Below, piece by piece: positions 18,885 through 28,452 of a stretch of DNA of 64,000 nt. Under the pieces are notes generated by a model, which ran no database searches, had not been told where the DNA came from, and worked only from the letters and a program-made list of their open reading frames with translations. Each line of letters opens with the position of its first letter. The stretch's first letter is position 1. Position numbers and translations under genes: made by a program. The stretch comes from Alphaproteobacteria bacterium (lineage in GTDB: Bacteria; Pseudomonadota; Alphaproteobacteria; UBA2966): the NCBI GenBank assembly GCA_018654745.1, contig JABILA010000088.1, forward strand, positions 62,001 to 126,000, given 5' to 3'.

Positions 18885-20393
18885 ATGCCCGCCCGCGTCG
18901 CCAAAAAACCTCTGCTTTCTCTGACCCTGGATCGACAAAATACGAACCCTCTCCAGGTTCAGATATTTGACCAAATCAGGGACGCAATTCTGTCAGGCCG
19001 TCTTTTGCCGGGAACGGGACTGCCCGCGTCCAGAACACTGGCCGCGGACCTGGGCGTATCGCGGAATACCGTTCTGGGCGCTTTTGAACGGCTGTTGTCG
19101 GAAGGTTATATCGAAGGCCGAACAGGATCAGGAACTATTGTTTCGAAGATATTGCCAGATGACTTGCTGAGCACGCGCGGTAGCACAAACAAGACAACTG
19201 GCAAATTATCTGCTGCCGGAAAACTTTCCAGTTTGTCCAGAACACTGAATGCCGGGAATTATCGTCGTCGTCACAGCGCTGAGGGGGTCAGGGCATTCCG
19301 ACCGGGTTTGCCTGACCTCGACAATTTCCCTTTTCAGCTTTGGGGCCGGATCAATGCGCGTTTCTGGCGGCACCCTCCACGCCTTCTTTTGCACTCAGGT
19401 GATCTCGGCGGATATATGCCTCTGCGCCAATCCATCGCCGCCTATCTTGGTGCCGTACGAGGATTACGCTGTTCGCCGGATCAGATCATGATCACTTCAG
19501 GTGCCCAACAAGCGCTGGATTTGATTTCCCGAACGATCATTGATCCGGGAGATGATGTCTGGGTGGAAAACCCTGGATATGCAGGTATGCGCGCAACACT
19601 GGTTGCAGCCGGTGCGCGGCTTCGCCATGTGCCCGTGGACGATCAGGGCATCAGTGTCGAAGCAGGCCGTCGACAATCGCCGAATGCCGTGTTGGCAGCG
19701 GTCACACCATCACACCAGTTTCCATTGGGCATCACCATGTCCCTGGCGCGCAGGCTGGAGTTGCTAGACTGGGCCGCTGAAGCAAATGCATGGATTCTGG
19801 AAGATGATTACGACAGCGAGTTCCGATATGGCGGCAAGCCCGTTTCCGCCCTACAGGGTCTGGACGACAGGGGCCGGGTCATTTATGTCGGCACATTTTC
19901 CAAGGTCCTGTTCCCGTCCCTGAGGCTTGGATATGTCGTCGTGCCCGAACAGTTGCTCGCCCCTTTTATGGATATGCGCGCGTCAATCGACGATCACCCG
20001 GCTTTGGCACTGCAACCGGTACTGCACACCTTCTTTGATGAGGGACATTTTGCCTCACATATTCGCAAACAAAGAAAACTGTATGCAGAACGGCAGGAAC
20101 AATTGATCCGGGCGCTGAACAAGGAAGCATCCGGTTTGTTGTCGGCCTCCCCACACGATGCGGGCATGCATCTGGTGGCCAATATTAATCCTCTGAGTTG
20201 CCTGTCCGATCAGGAGATTTCGCACCAGGCCCGGGAGATCGGCCTGGCCGTTCCCGCCCTGTCCGGATATTTTGAGGGCAAGAAAAGCCGACAAGGCCTG
20301 ATCCTTGGGTACGCGGGTTTGACAGAAAGTGAAATCAACCGGGACGTCAGACGTTTGGTCGGGTCAATCGATCAAGTGAAGAAGAAGGTCTGA
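18885..20393 (+). CDS. MocR-family (GntR HTH + aminotransferase-like) regulator
   Basis: A 502-residue PdxR/MocR/GabR-type transcription factor. A GntR winged helix (about 20-90, with LPASRTLAADLGVSRNTVLGAF) is joined to a fold-type I PLP domain (about 140-490). The PLP Lys lies in YVGTFSKVLFPSLRLGY, and the DDYDSEF segment holds the pyridine-N Asp. Such proteins sense PLP or amino-group ligands and usually control the adjacent gene. The neighbours are the divergent molybdopterin enzyme and the co-directional RdhA/QueG-like Fe-S protein 97 bases downstream; either could be its target. AAGGAT lies 6 bases before the ATG. Confidence 0.9.
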   Translation: MPARVAKKPLLSLTLDRQNTNPLQVQIFDQIRDAILSGRLLPGTGLPASRTLAADLGVSRNTVLGAFERLLSEGYIEGRTGSGTIVSKILPDDLLSTRGSTNKTTGKLSAAGKLSSLSRTLNAGNYRRRHSAEGVRAFRPGLPDLDNFPFQLWGRINARFWRHPPRLLLHSGDLGGYMPLRQSIAAYLGAVRGLRCSPDQIMITSGAQQALDLISRTIIDPGDDVWVENPGYAGMRATLVAAGARLRHVPVDDQGISVEAGRRQSPNAVLAAVTPSHQFPLGITMSLARRLELLDWAAEANAWILEDDYDSEFRYGGKPVSALQGLDDRGRVIYVGTFSKVLFPSLRLGYVVVPEQLLAPFMDMRASIDDHPALALQPVLHTFFDEGHFASHIRKQRKLYAERQEQLIRALNKEASGLLSASPHDAGMHLVANINPLSCLSDQEISHQAREIGLAVPALSGYFEGKKSRQGLILGYAGLTESEINRDVRRLVGSIDQVKKKV

Positions 20394-20490
20394 TTTGCGG
20401 CTTTCGCTTTGTTTCTTTGGGACTTGGCGCGGACATGTATTCTCAGTTAATCTTTTGCCAATTGGCTGCGCAAATCAGGGTGACAAACAA

Positions 20491-21480
20491 ATGGCGTATA
20501 TCAGAGGCAAGGACGGCGAAGTTTATCAGCCCAGTGAAATGGTCAAGGCTGTGTGGCCGGATATATCCGGAAACACAGTCAATGGTCTGGATGTCGAGGA
20601 AAAAAGCAATCCGGTTCCTGTTTTCTGGCGCACAGATGGCTCCATCGCACATGGCGAAGTTCTGCAATATTTCTATACCGTCGACCAGTACGATCCGCGC
20701 ATCATTGACGCGCGAAAATATCGCGAAGCAAATAAATTAATCCCGATTTCCGAAGTCGCAGCAGAAAAAATTAAAGACACGCCTGCGAATTTGTCCGCTG
20801 CCGTAAAAGAAGCTGCATTGGATTGCGATGCAGACGATGTCGGTATTGCCGCCTGGCGACCGGAGTGGACTTATTCTGACCGGGACCAGCCGTTGGGTCC
20901 CTGGACCATCGTGCTTGCCTTCGACCAGGACTTTGAAGAAATGGACAAGGCGCCTGATCTTGATTCCTATGTCGAGGTTGTACGTCAATATGCCCGCGCC
21001 GGAGCCACGGCTTTGCGTTTGTCTAACTGGATCAAGGAACAAGGCTATAACGCGGAAGCCAAGACGGGTCCCATGAGTGAAGATGTGATCATGATCCCTG
21101 CCGCCATCGAAGCCGGGATCGGTGAGTTGGGAAAACATGGCTCGATGATCCACCCAAAAATGGGATCAAATTTCCGTTTGTCCATGGTGACAACGGATAT
21201 GCCCCTGACGCCAGATGCCCCGAATATCTTTGGTGGAGATGATTTTTGTGCCAGCTGTCAGGTTTGCAAAAATGCCTGCCCGCCCGATGCCATTCACAAC
21301 GAAAAACAGATGGTGCGGGGAAATCTGAAATGGTTTGTCGATTTCGACAAATGCATTCCATATTTCATCGACAATCAAACCTGTGGCATTTGCCTAGCTG
21401 TGTGCCCATGGAGCAGACCTGGGGTCGCTGACAACTTGTTGGCAAAAATGGCCAGGCGACGAGAAAAACAGATCGCCTGA
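20491..21480 (+). CDS. reductive dehalogenase/QueG-like 4Fe-4S protein
   Basis: A 329-residue cytosolic protein with a bacterial two-cluster ferredoxin domain near the C-terminus: CASCQVCKNACP, then a Cys in DKCIPYF and CGICLAVCPW. This Cys arrangement, together with the preceding segment GELGKHGSMIHPKMGSNFRL and TTDMPL, matches corrinoid-dependent reductive dehalogenases and epoxyqueuosine reductase, so cobalamin binding is likely. It has no Tat signal and no RdhB anchor gene, so it is not a classical respiratory dehalogenase. The N-terminus (about 1-130) is not obviously that of QueG. ATG 20491 is preferred to the open frame from 20395. The substrate is unknown. Confidence 0.72.
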   Translation: MAYIRGKDGEVYQPSEMVKAVWPDISGNTVNGLDVEEKSNPVPVFWRTDGSIAHGEVLQYFYTVDQYDPRIIDARKYREANKLIPISEVAAEKIKDTPANLSAAVKEAALDCDADDVGIAAWRPEWTYSDRDQPLGPWTIVLAFDQDFEEMDKAPDLDSYVEVVRQYARAGATALRLSNWIKEQGYNAEAKTGPMSEDVIMIPAAIEAGIGELGKHGSMIHPKMGSNFRLSMVTTDMPLTPDAPNIFGGDDFCASCQVCKNACPPDAIHNEKQMVRGNLKWFVDFDKCIPYFIDNQTCGICLAVCPWSRPGVADNLLAKMARRREKQIA

Positions 21481-21482
21481 TT

Positions 21483-21947
21483 TTATTCGATAACTTTTGG
21501 CCAGTTGCCGTTGGCTTTTTCGATGTTTCCCGGAATGTCCTGAGCCCACGTCGCCTGAACGGATTTCGAGTAGTTCAAATAGAGTTTGCCGTCCCGTATG
21601 TGCCAGGCTTCCGGATCAGACGATGCGGTGTAACCTTCAGATACCGCCCAGGCACAATAGCCACCATATTGCGGTGCATATTTTTCCGGTGACTTCTTGA
21701 AGTCCGCCAGGTTTTCAGCGTTGGCGAACTGCCATTCAGCGCCTTTCCAATTCGTTGAATACTTGCCTGATCCTTCGACCGGTTTTCCAACCCGAAAATA
21801 GGCAACAGGATCATAACCACTAACGGCTTTGCTGCTTAGCAAGCTGGTGTAGACAGCATCCTTCGCCTGCGACTCTCCCGGATTTGTCAGTGAAAACCCG
21901 GCAATGATAATCAGTGAGAAGAACAAAATACCCAGTCGATTTAACAT
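21483..21947 (-). CDS. YHS-domain exported protein
   Basis: A 154-residue protein with a signal peptide (hydrophobic 6-20, probable cleavage near SQA-KD at about 28). The mature part is a YHS-type domain: SGYDPVAYF, the FANAENLADFKKSPEKYAPQYGGYC stretch (about 75-99) and a C-terminal LYLNYSK. The family is called YHS domain (seleno)protein because some members have Sec at the position that is Cys in GGYCAWA here. A role in periplasmic metal handling is assumed for the family, not proven. It ends 2 bases from the convergent Fe-S gene. Confidence 0.85.
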   Translation of the reverse strand: MLNRLGILFFSLIIIAGFSLTNPGESQAKDAVYTSLLSSKAVSGYDPVAYFRVGKPVEGSGKYSTNWKGAEWQFANAENLADFKKSPEKYAPQYGGYCAWAVSEGYTASSDPEAWHIRDGKLYLNYSKSVQATWAQDIPGNIEKANGNWPKVIE

Positions 21948-22125
21948 TATGCCTGTCTCCCGATCATTGTAATTTTCCAGCCTGAATGCCAGGCTTGTAC
22001 AAAGTTTGAATGGTCGAAATAGAAATGGGGCTTTTCAGAAAAAAGAAAAGACCGACTTTGATGATGCCTTTGCGGATCAACATCAAGGCATAATAATCGA
22101 CAAGCAGCATATCAGGGAGCGAGCA

Positions 22126-23859
22126 ATGTCCGACAACAAAAATGGCAGCAATCAACGGGGATTGCGGTCCCGGATTACAACGGATGGACTGGACCGCACC
22201 CCTCACCGCGCCTTTATGCGCGGCATGGGCCTGGACGATAAAGCCATCTCCCAGCCCATGGTAGGCGTCGTAACAACGGCCAACGAAACATCTCCCTGCA
22301 ATATCAATCTGGCAGATCAAGCGGCAAACGCTGTCGCCGGCATCAAGGAAATGGGTGGCACGCCCCGTTCCTTCACAACAATCTCTGTATCTGACGGCAT
22401 CAGCATGAACCACCAGGGTATGAAAAGTTCCCTGATTTCACGGGAGGTCATTGCTGATTCGGTTGAGCTTGTCGTTCGGGGTCACGCCTATGATGGTCTG
22501 GTGGGCTATGGCGGTTGCGACAAAAACCTGCCGGGGATCATGATGGCCATGGTTCGCTGCAATGTGCCCTCGGTATTCTCGCACGGCGGCAGCACGCTGG
22601 TTTCAAGCTGGAAAGGCAAGCCCATGTCCTTGCTGGATACCTATGAAGGTATTGGTGCTGTGCAAACGGGTGAGATGGAATTGGAGGAATTGCAACAGAT
22701 GGAGCGAGCCGCCATGCCATCCATCGGGGCCTGCCCTGGCCAGTTCACCGCCAATACCATGGCCATGGTGTCTGAAGTTTTTGGTCTGGCCTTGCCAGGT
22801 TCTGCCACGGCCCCGGCCGTTTATGTGGAACGCAACGCCCTGGGCGTTGCCGCCGGACATACCGTCATGGAACTGATCAAAAACGGCGGTCCCTTGCCGC
22901 GTGATCTGGTGACCCACAAAAGTTTGGAAAATGCTTGTGCCGTCGTTGCCGCGACGGGGGGGTCGACCAATGCCGGTTTACATATTCCAGCCATTGCCAA
23001 CGAAGCAGGCATCAAGTTCACCCTGGAAGATGTGGCGGAAGTTTTTGAACGCACGCCGCACATCGGCAACATGCAACCCGGCGGACAATATTATGCCCAG
23101 GACGTGCATCAATTGGGCGGCATCAAGGTCTTTGTCAAAACCTTGATCGAAGGCGGTTATTTGCATGGCGATACGCTGACCATCATGGGCTGCACCCTGG
23201 CCGAAGCCAGCGCCGATGCGCAAGAACCCGATGGCGATATCATCCGCCCGGCAAGCGACCCCATATCCCCGACCGGCGGGCTTGTAGTCCTGAAAGGAAA
23301 TCTCGCCCCCGATGGTGCCTTGATCAAGGTGGCCGGTCTGGCGAAGCTGGTACACGAAGGTCCGGCCCGGGTGTTCGAGAGCGAAGAAAATTGCATGGCC
23401 GCGGTCCGCACGCAATCTTATAAGGAAGGCGATGTGATCGTCGTGCGCAATGAAGGCCCCAAAGGTGGGCCTGGCATGCGCGAAATGCTGGGGCCCACGG
23501 CTGTGATCTATGGCCAGGGCATGGGTGAAAAAGTAGCCCTTATCACGGACGGTCGGTTTTCCGGGGCCACGCGCGGTATGTGTATCGGCTATGTCTCACC
23601 TGAAGCTGCAGCCGGTGGCCCGCTCGCCCTGGTGCACGAAGGCGACACAGTGCGTATCGATGCCACGACCAAAAGCATGGACTTGCTGATCAGTGATGAT
23701 GAAATGGCGGCGCGCAAAGCCGCCTGGAAACCAGCCAGGCCGGAACGGCCGCTGGCCGGTGTCATGCAAAAATATGCCGACCAGGTAGGATCAGCCCATT
23801 TGGGTGCAGTGACCCATCGCGGCGATGTTTATTGGGAAATGGAAGAGGCACAGGAATGA
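22126..23859 (+). CDS. ilvD: dihydroxy-acid dehydratase (IlvD/Edd family)
   Basis: A 577-residue Fe-S dehydratase. The three cluster-binding Cys regions are visible: [20 protein letters not shown] and [12 protein letters not shown], followed by the FSGATRG and [11 protein letters not shown] signatures. The standard reaction is 2,3-dihydroxy-isovalerate to 2-oxoisovalerate in branched-chain amino acid synthesis. However, the gene is coupled by a 4-base overlap to a 3-hydroxyisobutyrate-dehydrogenase-type gene and followed by a TRAP transporter, so a sugar-acid dehydratase role in catabolism is a real alternative. ATG 22126 has AGGGAG upstream and gives the normal family start (about 15 residues before GLRSRITT). 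Confidence 0.85.
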   Translation: MSDNKNGSNQRGLRSRITTDGLDRTPHRAFMRGMGLDDKAISQPMVGVVTTANETSPCNINLADQAANAVAGIKEMGGTPRSFTTISVSDGISMNHQGMKSSLISREVIADSVELVVRGHAYDGLVGYGGCDKNLPGIMMAMVRCNVPSVFSHGGSTLVSSWKGKPMSLLDTYEGIGAVQTGEMELEELQQMERAAMPSIGACPGQFTANTMAMVSEVFGLALPGSATAPAVYVERNALGVAAGHTVMELIKNGGPLPRDLVTHKSLENACAVVAATGGSTNAGLHIPAIANEAGIKFTLEDVAEVFERTPHIGNMQPGGQYYAQDVHQLGGIKVFVKTLIEGGYLHGDTLTIMGCTLAEASADAQEPDGDIIRPASDPISPTGGLVVLKGNLAPDGALIKVAGLAKLVHEGPARVFESEENCMAAVRTQSYKEGDVIVVRNEGPKGGPGMREMLGPTAVIYGQGMGEKVALITDGRFSGATRGMCIGYVSPEAAAGGPLALVHEGDTVRIDATTKSMDLLISDDEMAARKAAWKPARPERPLAGVMQKYADQVGSAHLGAVTHRGDVYWEMEEAQE

Positions 23860-24728
23860 GTAACGCCAGTCTCAAAGTCGGCTATCTGGGCACTGGCCTG
23901 ATGGGTGAACCCATGGCAATGCGCCTGATCAAGGCCGGGTATGACGTTCAGGTGTGGAACCGGTCACGTGACAAGATGGATGCCCTGGTCGCTGCCGGGG
24001 CACATGCTGCGGCGACACCCAAAGGCATTGCCGACACCTGTGACGTGGTTTTCATGTGCCTGACCGATACCCGTGCCGTAGAGGCGGTGGTTTTTGGCCA
24101 GGGTGGTATCAGTTCGGGCAATCAGGCCAATGTGCTGGTTGATTTCTCAACAATTCCACCAGACACAACCAAAGACTTTGCCGCGCAATTGAAAGCTGCA
24201 AACAATATGGACTGGATTGATGCGCCGGTTTCTGGCGGTGTCCCGGGAGCAGAACAGGGGACGCTGGCCATTATGGCTGGCGGTAGTATCACCACCATCG
24301 AAGAAGTACGCCCGATGGTTAATCATATGAGCGACAGATTCACCCGCATGGGGGAGACCGGTGCCGGGCAGGCCACCAAACTTTGCAATCAGATCATTTC
24401 CGGTTGCACAATTACCGTCGTCGCCGAGGCCGTGAACTTCGCGCAAAAATCAGGGGTTGATGCCAGCGCCCTGACAGAAGCCCTTAAGGGCGGCTTTGCC
24501 GATTCCATCCCCTTTCAATTGTTTGCGCCCCGTATGGCGGCCAGGGATTTTGAAAATCCCATGGGTGCCACCAACACCATGATCAAGGACCTGAAAACCG
24601 TGGCCGAAGTGGCAGATAAATCAGGTGCCCGACTGGTGATGACCGAACAGGCCCTTGGCATTATGGACGACGCCGCGGCCCACGGGGATGGCGACGCAGA
24701 TATATCCACGATCATTCGGCGATTTTAG
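23856..24728 (+). CDS. NAD(P)-dependent beta-hydroxyacid dehydrogenase (3-hydroxyisobutyrate dehydrogenase family)
   Basis: A 290-residue enzyme of the 3-hydroxyisobutyrate / tartronate semialdehyde reductase family. The N-terminal Rossmann motif [13 protein letters not shown] is at residues 9-21. The substrate loop [19 protein letters not shown] is near 120-138, and the catalytic Lys sits in GQATKLCNQ near residue 170. It oxidises a beta-hydroxyacid with NAD(P). The start ATG overlaps the IlvD stop (ATGA). Together with IlvD and the TRAP genes it suggests uptake and breakdown of a hydroxy- or sugar acid, but valine-type metabolism is also possible. Confidence 0.88.
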   Translation: MSNASLKVGYLGTGLMGEPMAMRLIKAGYDVQVWNRSRDKMDALVAAGAHAAATPKGIADTCDVVFMCLTDTRAVEAVVFGQGGISSGNQANVLVDFSTIPPDTTKDFAAQLKAANNMDWIDAPVSGGVPGAEQGTLAIMAGGSITTIEEVRPMVNHMSDRFTRMGETGAGQATKLCNQIISGCTITVVAEAVNFAQKSGVDASALTEALKGGFADSIPFQLFAPRMAARDFENPMGATNTMIKDLKTVAEVADKSGARLVMTEQALGIMDDAAAHGDGDADISTIIRRF

Positions 24729-24904
24729 AACTGAAGACCACAATTTTGCCGTGAATTGGCCGTTTTCTGCGCCTAATATTTGACGTGACGTAAATCGGTA
24801 TTCAAATACTGAATTGATTTTATTGCTAATTTCAGTTCATTATTGAAACAGGAATAACCGAACTCAAAGATTCGGCTTCATTCATACCAACAGGGAGATT
24901 TCAT

Positions 24905-25927
24905 ATGAAACGACTATTAACAGCTGCGTTCGCGGCAACGGTAGCGCTGAGCCTTGGTTCAGTTGCGGCCCAGGCCAAAACCGTTCTGACCTATTCGTCC
25001 TGGCTGCCATGGACCCACCCGATCAATGTCGAATTATACATTCCGTGGATGGAAGCCATCGAAAAGGATTCCGGCGGCAGCATTTCATTCAAACGCTTGC
25101 CCAAGGGAGTGGCACACCCGCGCGCCCACCTGGATGCCGTTCGCACCGGACAAGCAGATGCCGGCATGAGTGTGCACGGCTATTCGCCCAAGCGCTTCGC
25201 AGCCTACATGTTTGCCGAATTACCGATGCTTGGCGATACCGGTACTGGCACGTCAATTGCCTTGCAACGAACCCATGAAAAGTTCCTTGCGGACAAAAAC
25301 TATTATGAGGGTGTGATCCTGATCGGCATGAACACACACGGCCCAGGACTGATCCACCACAGCAAGAAGCTTTTTAACTCACCTGCCGACTTCAAGGGCC
25401 AGAAGATGAGAACCGGTGGTCCGATCCCGAAAAAGATTGTCGAAGCCTGGGGCGGCGTTCCTATTCGCCAACCGGCACCCAAGTCGTACGAAATTCTGTC
25501 GACCGGTGTGGCTGACGGCATCACGTTCCCGTACGAATCCCTGACAAGTTTCAAAATTGTGAACCTGGTACCTTTTTCGACCTATGTACCTGGCGGCATG
25601 TATTCCTCAAGTCACTATCTGGTGCTGAACAAAGGCAAATACGACAAGATGACTTCGGCTGAACGGGCCGCCGTTGACAAACATTCCGGCGAAGCTTTTG
25701 CCCTTCGGGCAGGTAAAGCCTGGGATTTGATCAACAGGCGTGGCAAGGAAGCCGCGATCAAAAACGGCAACAAGCTTCAGGACGCACCGGCAGCTATTGT
25801 TGATGCCTTGAATGAACTCAACGTTCAGTTTCAAGCTGACTACATCGCGGGTGCCAAAGCAGCAGGCGTTGATGGGGCAGAAATCCTCAAGTATTTCAAC
25901 GCTGAAGTTGCCAAACTGGCAAAATAG
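24905..25927 (+). CDS. dctP: TRAP transporter substrate-binding protein, DctP type
   Basis: A 340-residue periplasmic binding protein with a signal peptide (basic start, hydrophobic to about residue 18, AQA cleavage near 24). The mature fold is DctP: YSSWLPWTHPIN near the start, the hinge segment FKGQKMRTGG with the Arg that binds the ligand carboxylate, and helices toward EVAKLAK at the end. It delivers an organic acid to the membrane pair encoded next. GGGAGA precedes the ATG. The 176-base upstream space, AT-rich, should hold the transporter promoter. The ligand is unknown; the link with IlvD and the dehydrogenase suggests a hydroxy acid. Confidence 0.92.
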   Translation: MKRLLTAAFAATVALSLGSVAAQAKTVLTYSSWLPWTHPINVELYIPWMEAIEKDSGGSISFKRLPKGVAHPRAHLDAVRTGQADAGMSVHGYSPKRFAAYMFAELPMLGDTGTGTSIALQRTHEKFLADKNYYEGVILIGMNTHGPGLIHHSKKLFNSPADFKGQKMRTGGPIPKKIVEAWGGVPIRQPAPKSYEILSTGVADGITFPYESLTSFKIVNLVPFSTYVPGGMYSSSHYLVLNKGKYDKMTSAERAAVDKHSGEAFALRAGKAWDLINRRGKEAAIKNGNKLQDAPAAIVDALNELNVQFQADYIAGAKAAGVDGAEILKYFNAEVAKLAK

Positions 25928-25940
25928 CAGGACCCTCTAA

Positions 25941-26468
25941 ATGACTGTTTCAACAAACGGTCAGGTAAATTCCGGAGCAACATACTGGCTCGGCACGTTG
26001 CCGAGCCAGGTTCTCGGAATTGTATCCTGCGCCATGCTGTTCTCTATGATGATGCTGACATTCGTTGATGTCGCCGGGCGCTATGTCTTTGCCGCCCCGC
26101 TACCCGCAGCCTACGAGATGATTGCGTTCGTGATGCCGGGCATTATTTTTTGCGCCCTGCCCCACGTTAATTTGACCGAAAGCCACGTCACCATTGATCT
26201 GCTGGACGGCATCATCCCGGCCAGCTTCAAGAGATGGCAAAGCGTTCTTGTTAATCTATTTTCGGCCGCTGCCGTCGCCTTTATCGCCTGGCGATTATGG
26301 GCGCGGTCCCGTGATCACCTGAGGTTTGGTGAAGTCACGGACGAGCTTTATCTGGAATTGTGGATTTTCAGCACGATCATGTCGGTCCTGTGCGCTATCG
26401 CCACAATCGCTTTTTTTGTGAATGCTTACGGGTACGCAACAAATACAAAGCGCCCCAAAAAAAGATGA
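25941..26468 (+). CDS. dctQ: TRAP transporter small permease, DctQ type
   Basis: A 175-residue inner-membrane protein with four hydrophobic helices (about 28-50, 58-80, 100-120 and 140-162) and the DVAGRYVF segment after helix 1 that is usual in DctQ. It is the small membrane component joining the binding protein to the large permease. It begins 13 bases after dctP and is followed by dctM after 15 bases, in the conventional P-Q-M order, so the three form one secondary, sodium-driven uptake system. Confidence 0.9.
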   Translation: MTVSTNGQVNSGATYWLGTLPSQVLGIVSCAMLFSMMMLTFVDVAGRYVFAAPLPAAYEMIAFVMPGIIFCALPHVNLTESHVTIDLLDGIIPASFKRWQSVLVNLFSAAAVAFIAWRLWARSRDHLRFGEVTDELYLELWIFSTIMSVLCAIATIAFFVNAYGYATNTKRPKKR

Positions 26469-26483
26469 CGGAGTAACCTCGAC

Positions 26484-27776
26484 GTGACCGAAGCCCTGAC
26501 AGGACTTGTCCTGCTGCTTAGCCTTTCCTTTCTCCGTATCCCAATCGCCTTTTCGATGGTCGCCGTCGGATTTGGCGGTATGGCATGGATACTCGGCCCG
26601 CAAGGCGCCATGGCCAATGTTGGTCAGACAGCCTTTGACGCGGCGATCAATTATGAATTATCCGTGGTGCCGCTTTTTGTACTGATGGGAAATTTTGTTA
26701 CCCGGGCGCGCCTGTCATCTGAATTATACACAGCTTCAAATGCCTTTCTCGGCCACCGCAAAGGCGGTCTCGCCATGGCAACAATTGTGGCTTGTGGTGG
26801 CTTTAGTGCCATCTGTGGATCTTCCCTGGCAACAGCGGCCACTATGGCAAAGGTCGCGATGCCGTCCATGCGTCGCTTTGGTTATGATGACAGCCTGGCC
26901 GCGGGCTCCATCGCAGCGGGCGGCACTCTTGGCATCTTGATACCGCCCAGCGTCTTGCTGGTTATTTACGGCATCCTGACACAGACCAGTATCGGCAAGT
27001 TATTTGCTGCCGGGATCATGCCCGGCCTGGTTGGAATTCTGTTCTATCTGGCTGCTGTCAAAGCCGTGATCATGATCAAACCATCCGCCGGTCCGGCTGG
27101 CGAGCGCCAAAACTGGGCCCAGCGCATGCAAGCTCTGTCACGGGTCTGGGGTGTATTGTTGTTGTTTGGCATTGTCATGGGCGGGATATATGGCGGCGTT
27201 TTCAGCCCCACGGAAGCAGCTGGCATCGGTGCCTTTGGTGGCTTCCTCTTCGCCTTGTTTCGCAAAGCCCTGAACTGGTACACATTTTACGAAGTCCTGC
27301 TGGAAAGTGCAGCAACAACTGCCATGCTGTTCGCTGTCCTGATCGGTGCTTTGTTGTTTGCGAACTTCATCAACGTCACAGACTTTCCCCAGGCTTTGCT
27401 GGAAATGGCTGGTCAGTTCAGTGACACACCCTGGTTGGTCATTGCTGCGATTTTGGTGATCTACGTGGCCCTGGGCTGTGTTTTTGAAAGCCTGTCGATG
27501 ATCCTGCTGACGGTTCCCATCTTCTTTCCGTTGGTTCTGGAACTCGGATACGACCCCATCTGGTTTGGCATTGTAGTCGTTGTCATCACTGAAATCAGCT
27601 TGATAACACCCCCGGTGGGATTAAACGTTTTTGTCCTCAGGGGCGTACTGCCAGATGTCACGACATCTACGATCTTCCGGGGCGTCACCCCTTTCTGGAT
27701 TGCTGACCTGTTCCGACTGACATTGATCGTGGCCGTGCCAGCCTTGTCATTATGGTTGCCGTCTTTCGTCAGATAA
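26484..27776 (+). CDS. dctM: TRAP transporter large permease, DctM type
   Basis: A 430-residue polytopic membrane protein (roughly 12 helices) of the DctM family. Family segments include VPLFVLMGNFV, CGGFSAICGSSLATAATMAKVAMPSM-type Gly/Ser-rich region (written here in parts: GGFSAICGSS and ATAATMAK), ITPPVGLNVFVL and the IPPSVLLVIYG loop. It forms the transport channel with DctQ. The start codon is GTG, with GGAG about 10 bases upstream. It is the last gene of the transporter operon; 48 bases separate it from the BON protein. Confidence 0.92.
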   Translation: MTEALTGLVLLLSLSFLRIPIAFSMVAVGFGGMAWILGPQGAMANVGQTAFDAAINYELSVVPLFVLMGNFVTRARLSSELYTASNAFLGHRKGGLAMATIVACGGFSAICGSSLATAATMAKVAMPSMRRFGYDDSLAAGSIAAGGTLGILIPPSVLLVIYGILTQTSIGKLFAAGIMPGLVGILFYLAAVKAVIMIKPSAGPAGERQNWAQRMQALSRVWGVLLLFGIVMGGIYGGVFSPTEAAGIGAFGGFLFALFRKALNWYTFYEVLLESAATTAMLFAVLIGALLFANFINVTDFPQALLEMAGQFSDTPWLVIAAILVIYVALGCVFESLSMILLTVPIFFPLVLELGYDPIWFGIVVVVITEISLITPPVGLNVFVLRGVLPDVTTSTIFRGVTPFWIADLFRLTLIVAVPALSLWLPSFVR

Positions 27777-27824
27777 GGCATACAGACCCGTATCAGCTTA
27801 CCTATTGGTCCGGAGTATTTTTTG

Positions 27825-28439
27825 ATGTCCCACAGGTTTCTAATCGCGACGATCTGCGCCACCTTGTTGCTGGCAGCACATGTTCCCACGGCAACGGCGC
27901 TAGACCTCAATCCACTGACAGCGCTCAAAAGTGTTGTTGAAGCTGCGGTAGAAGACCGGACCGCAGATGACATTGCCTCCGACCTGGCTATCAAGGGCAA
28001 GCTGACAGCCAATGTCATCGACAAGATGGGCAGTGACGTCATTTCCATCGGGGCCGATGTCTACGAACAGGTTGTCATGCTGACGGGTACCGTCGAGACT
28101 GGCAAACAAAAGACCCAGGCAGGTCGCCTCGCCAAAGATGTTGAGAACGTCAAAAATGTCTATAACGAGATATTGGTGATCAAGGCCATCGACAAGGAAA
28201 AAGGTTCAGTTGAGAACTACGTCGATGATTCTGTCATAGAAACAAAGATTAACGCCCAGCTTCTTGATGCCGGTGGTGTCAGCGTCACGAATTATCGATA
28301 TCGATCGGTCGGTGGGCGTGTATTCCTGCTGGGTCGTGCCTTGTCGAACGCCGAACTGAAAAAGGCCCTCGGCATTGTTAAAGGCATTGATGGTGTCAAA
28401 TCTGTCAAAAGCCGGATATTTGTCCGGGCCAAAAAATAG
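27825..28439 (+). CDS. exported BON-domain protein
   Basis: A 204-residue protein with a signal peptide (hydrophobic 5-20, cleavage near ATA-LD at about 25) and two BON domains. The first is about residues 45-125 (KGKLTANVIDKMGSDVISIGAD, written here only to show the conserved start of the repeat in part: DVISIGADVYEQVVMLTG) and the second about 130-203 (ETKINAQLLDAG to GVKSVKSRIFV). BON proteins bind phospholipid surfaces and help envelope stability in Gram-negatives (OsmY, DolP group). ATG 27825 is used; a TTG lies one codon earlier. It ends 13 bases from the convergent ABC ATPase gene. Confidence 0.85.
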   Translation: MSHRFLIATICATLLLAAHVPTATALDLNPLTALKSVVEAAVEDRTADDIASDLAIKGKLTANVIDKMGSDVISIGADVYEQVVMLTGTVETGKQKTQAGRLAKDVENVKNVYNEILVIKAIDKEKGSVENYVDDSVIETKINAQLLDAGGVSVTNYRYRSVGGRVFLLGRALSNAELKKALGIVKGIDGVKSVKSRIFVRAKK

Positions 28440-28452
28440 ATCAAACAGAGCT

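Noticed and set aside
27461-28048. 195-codon minus-strand open frame across dctM and the BON gene
   Set aside because: Antisense to two well supported genes and without a plausible ribosome site.
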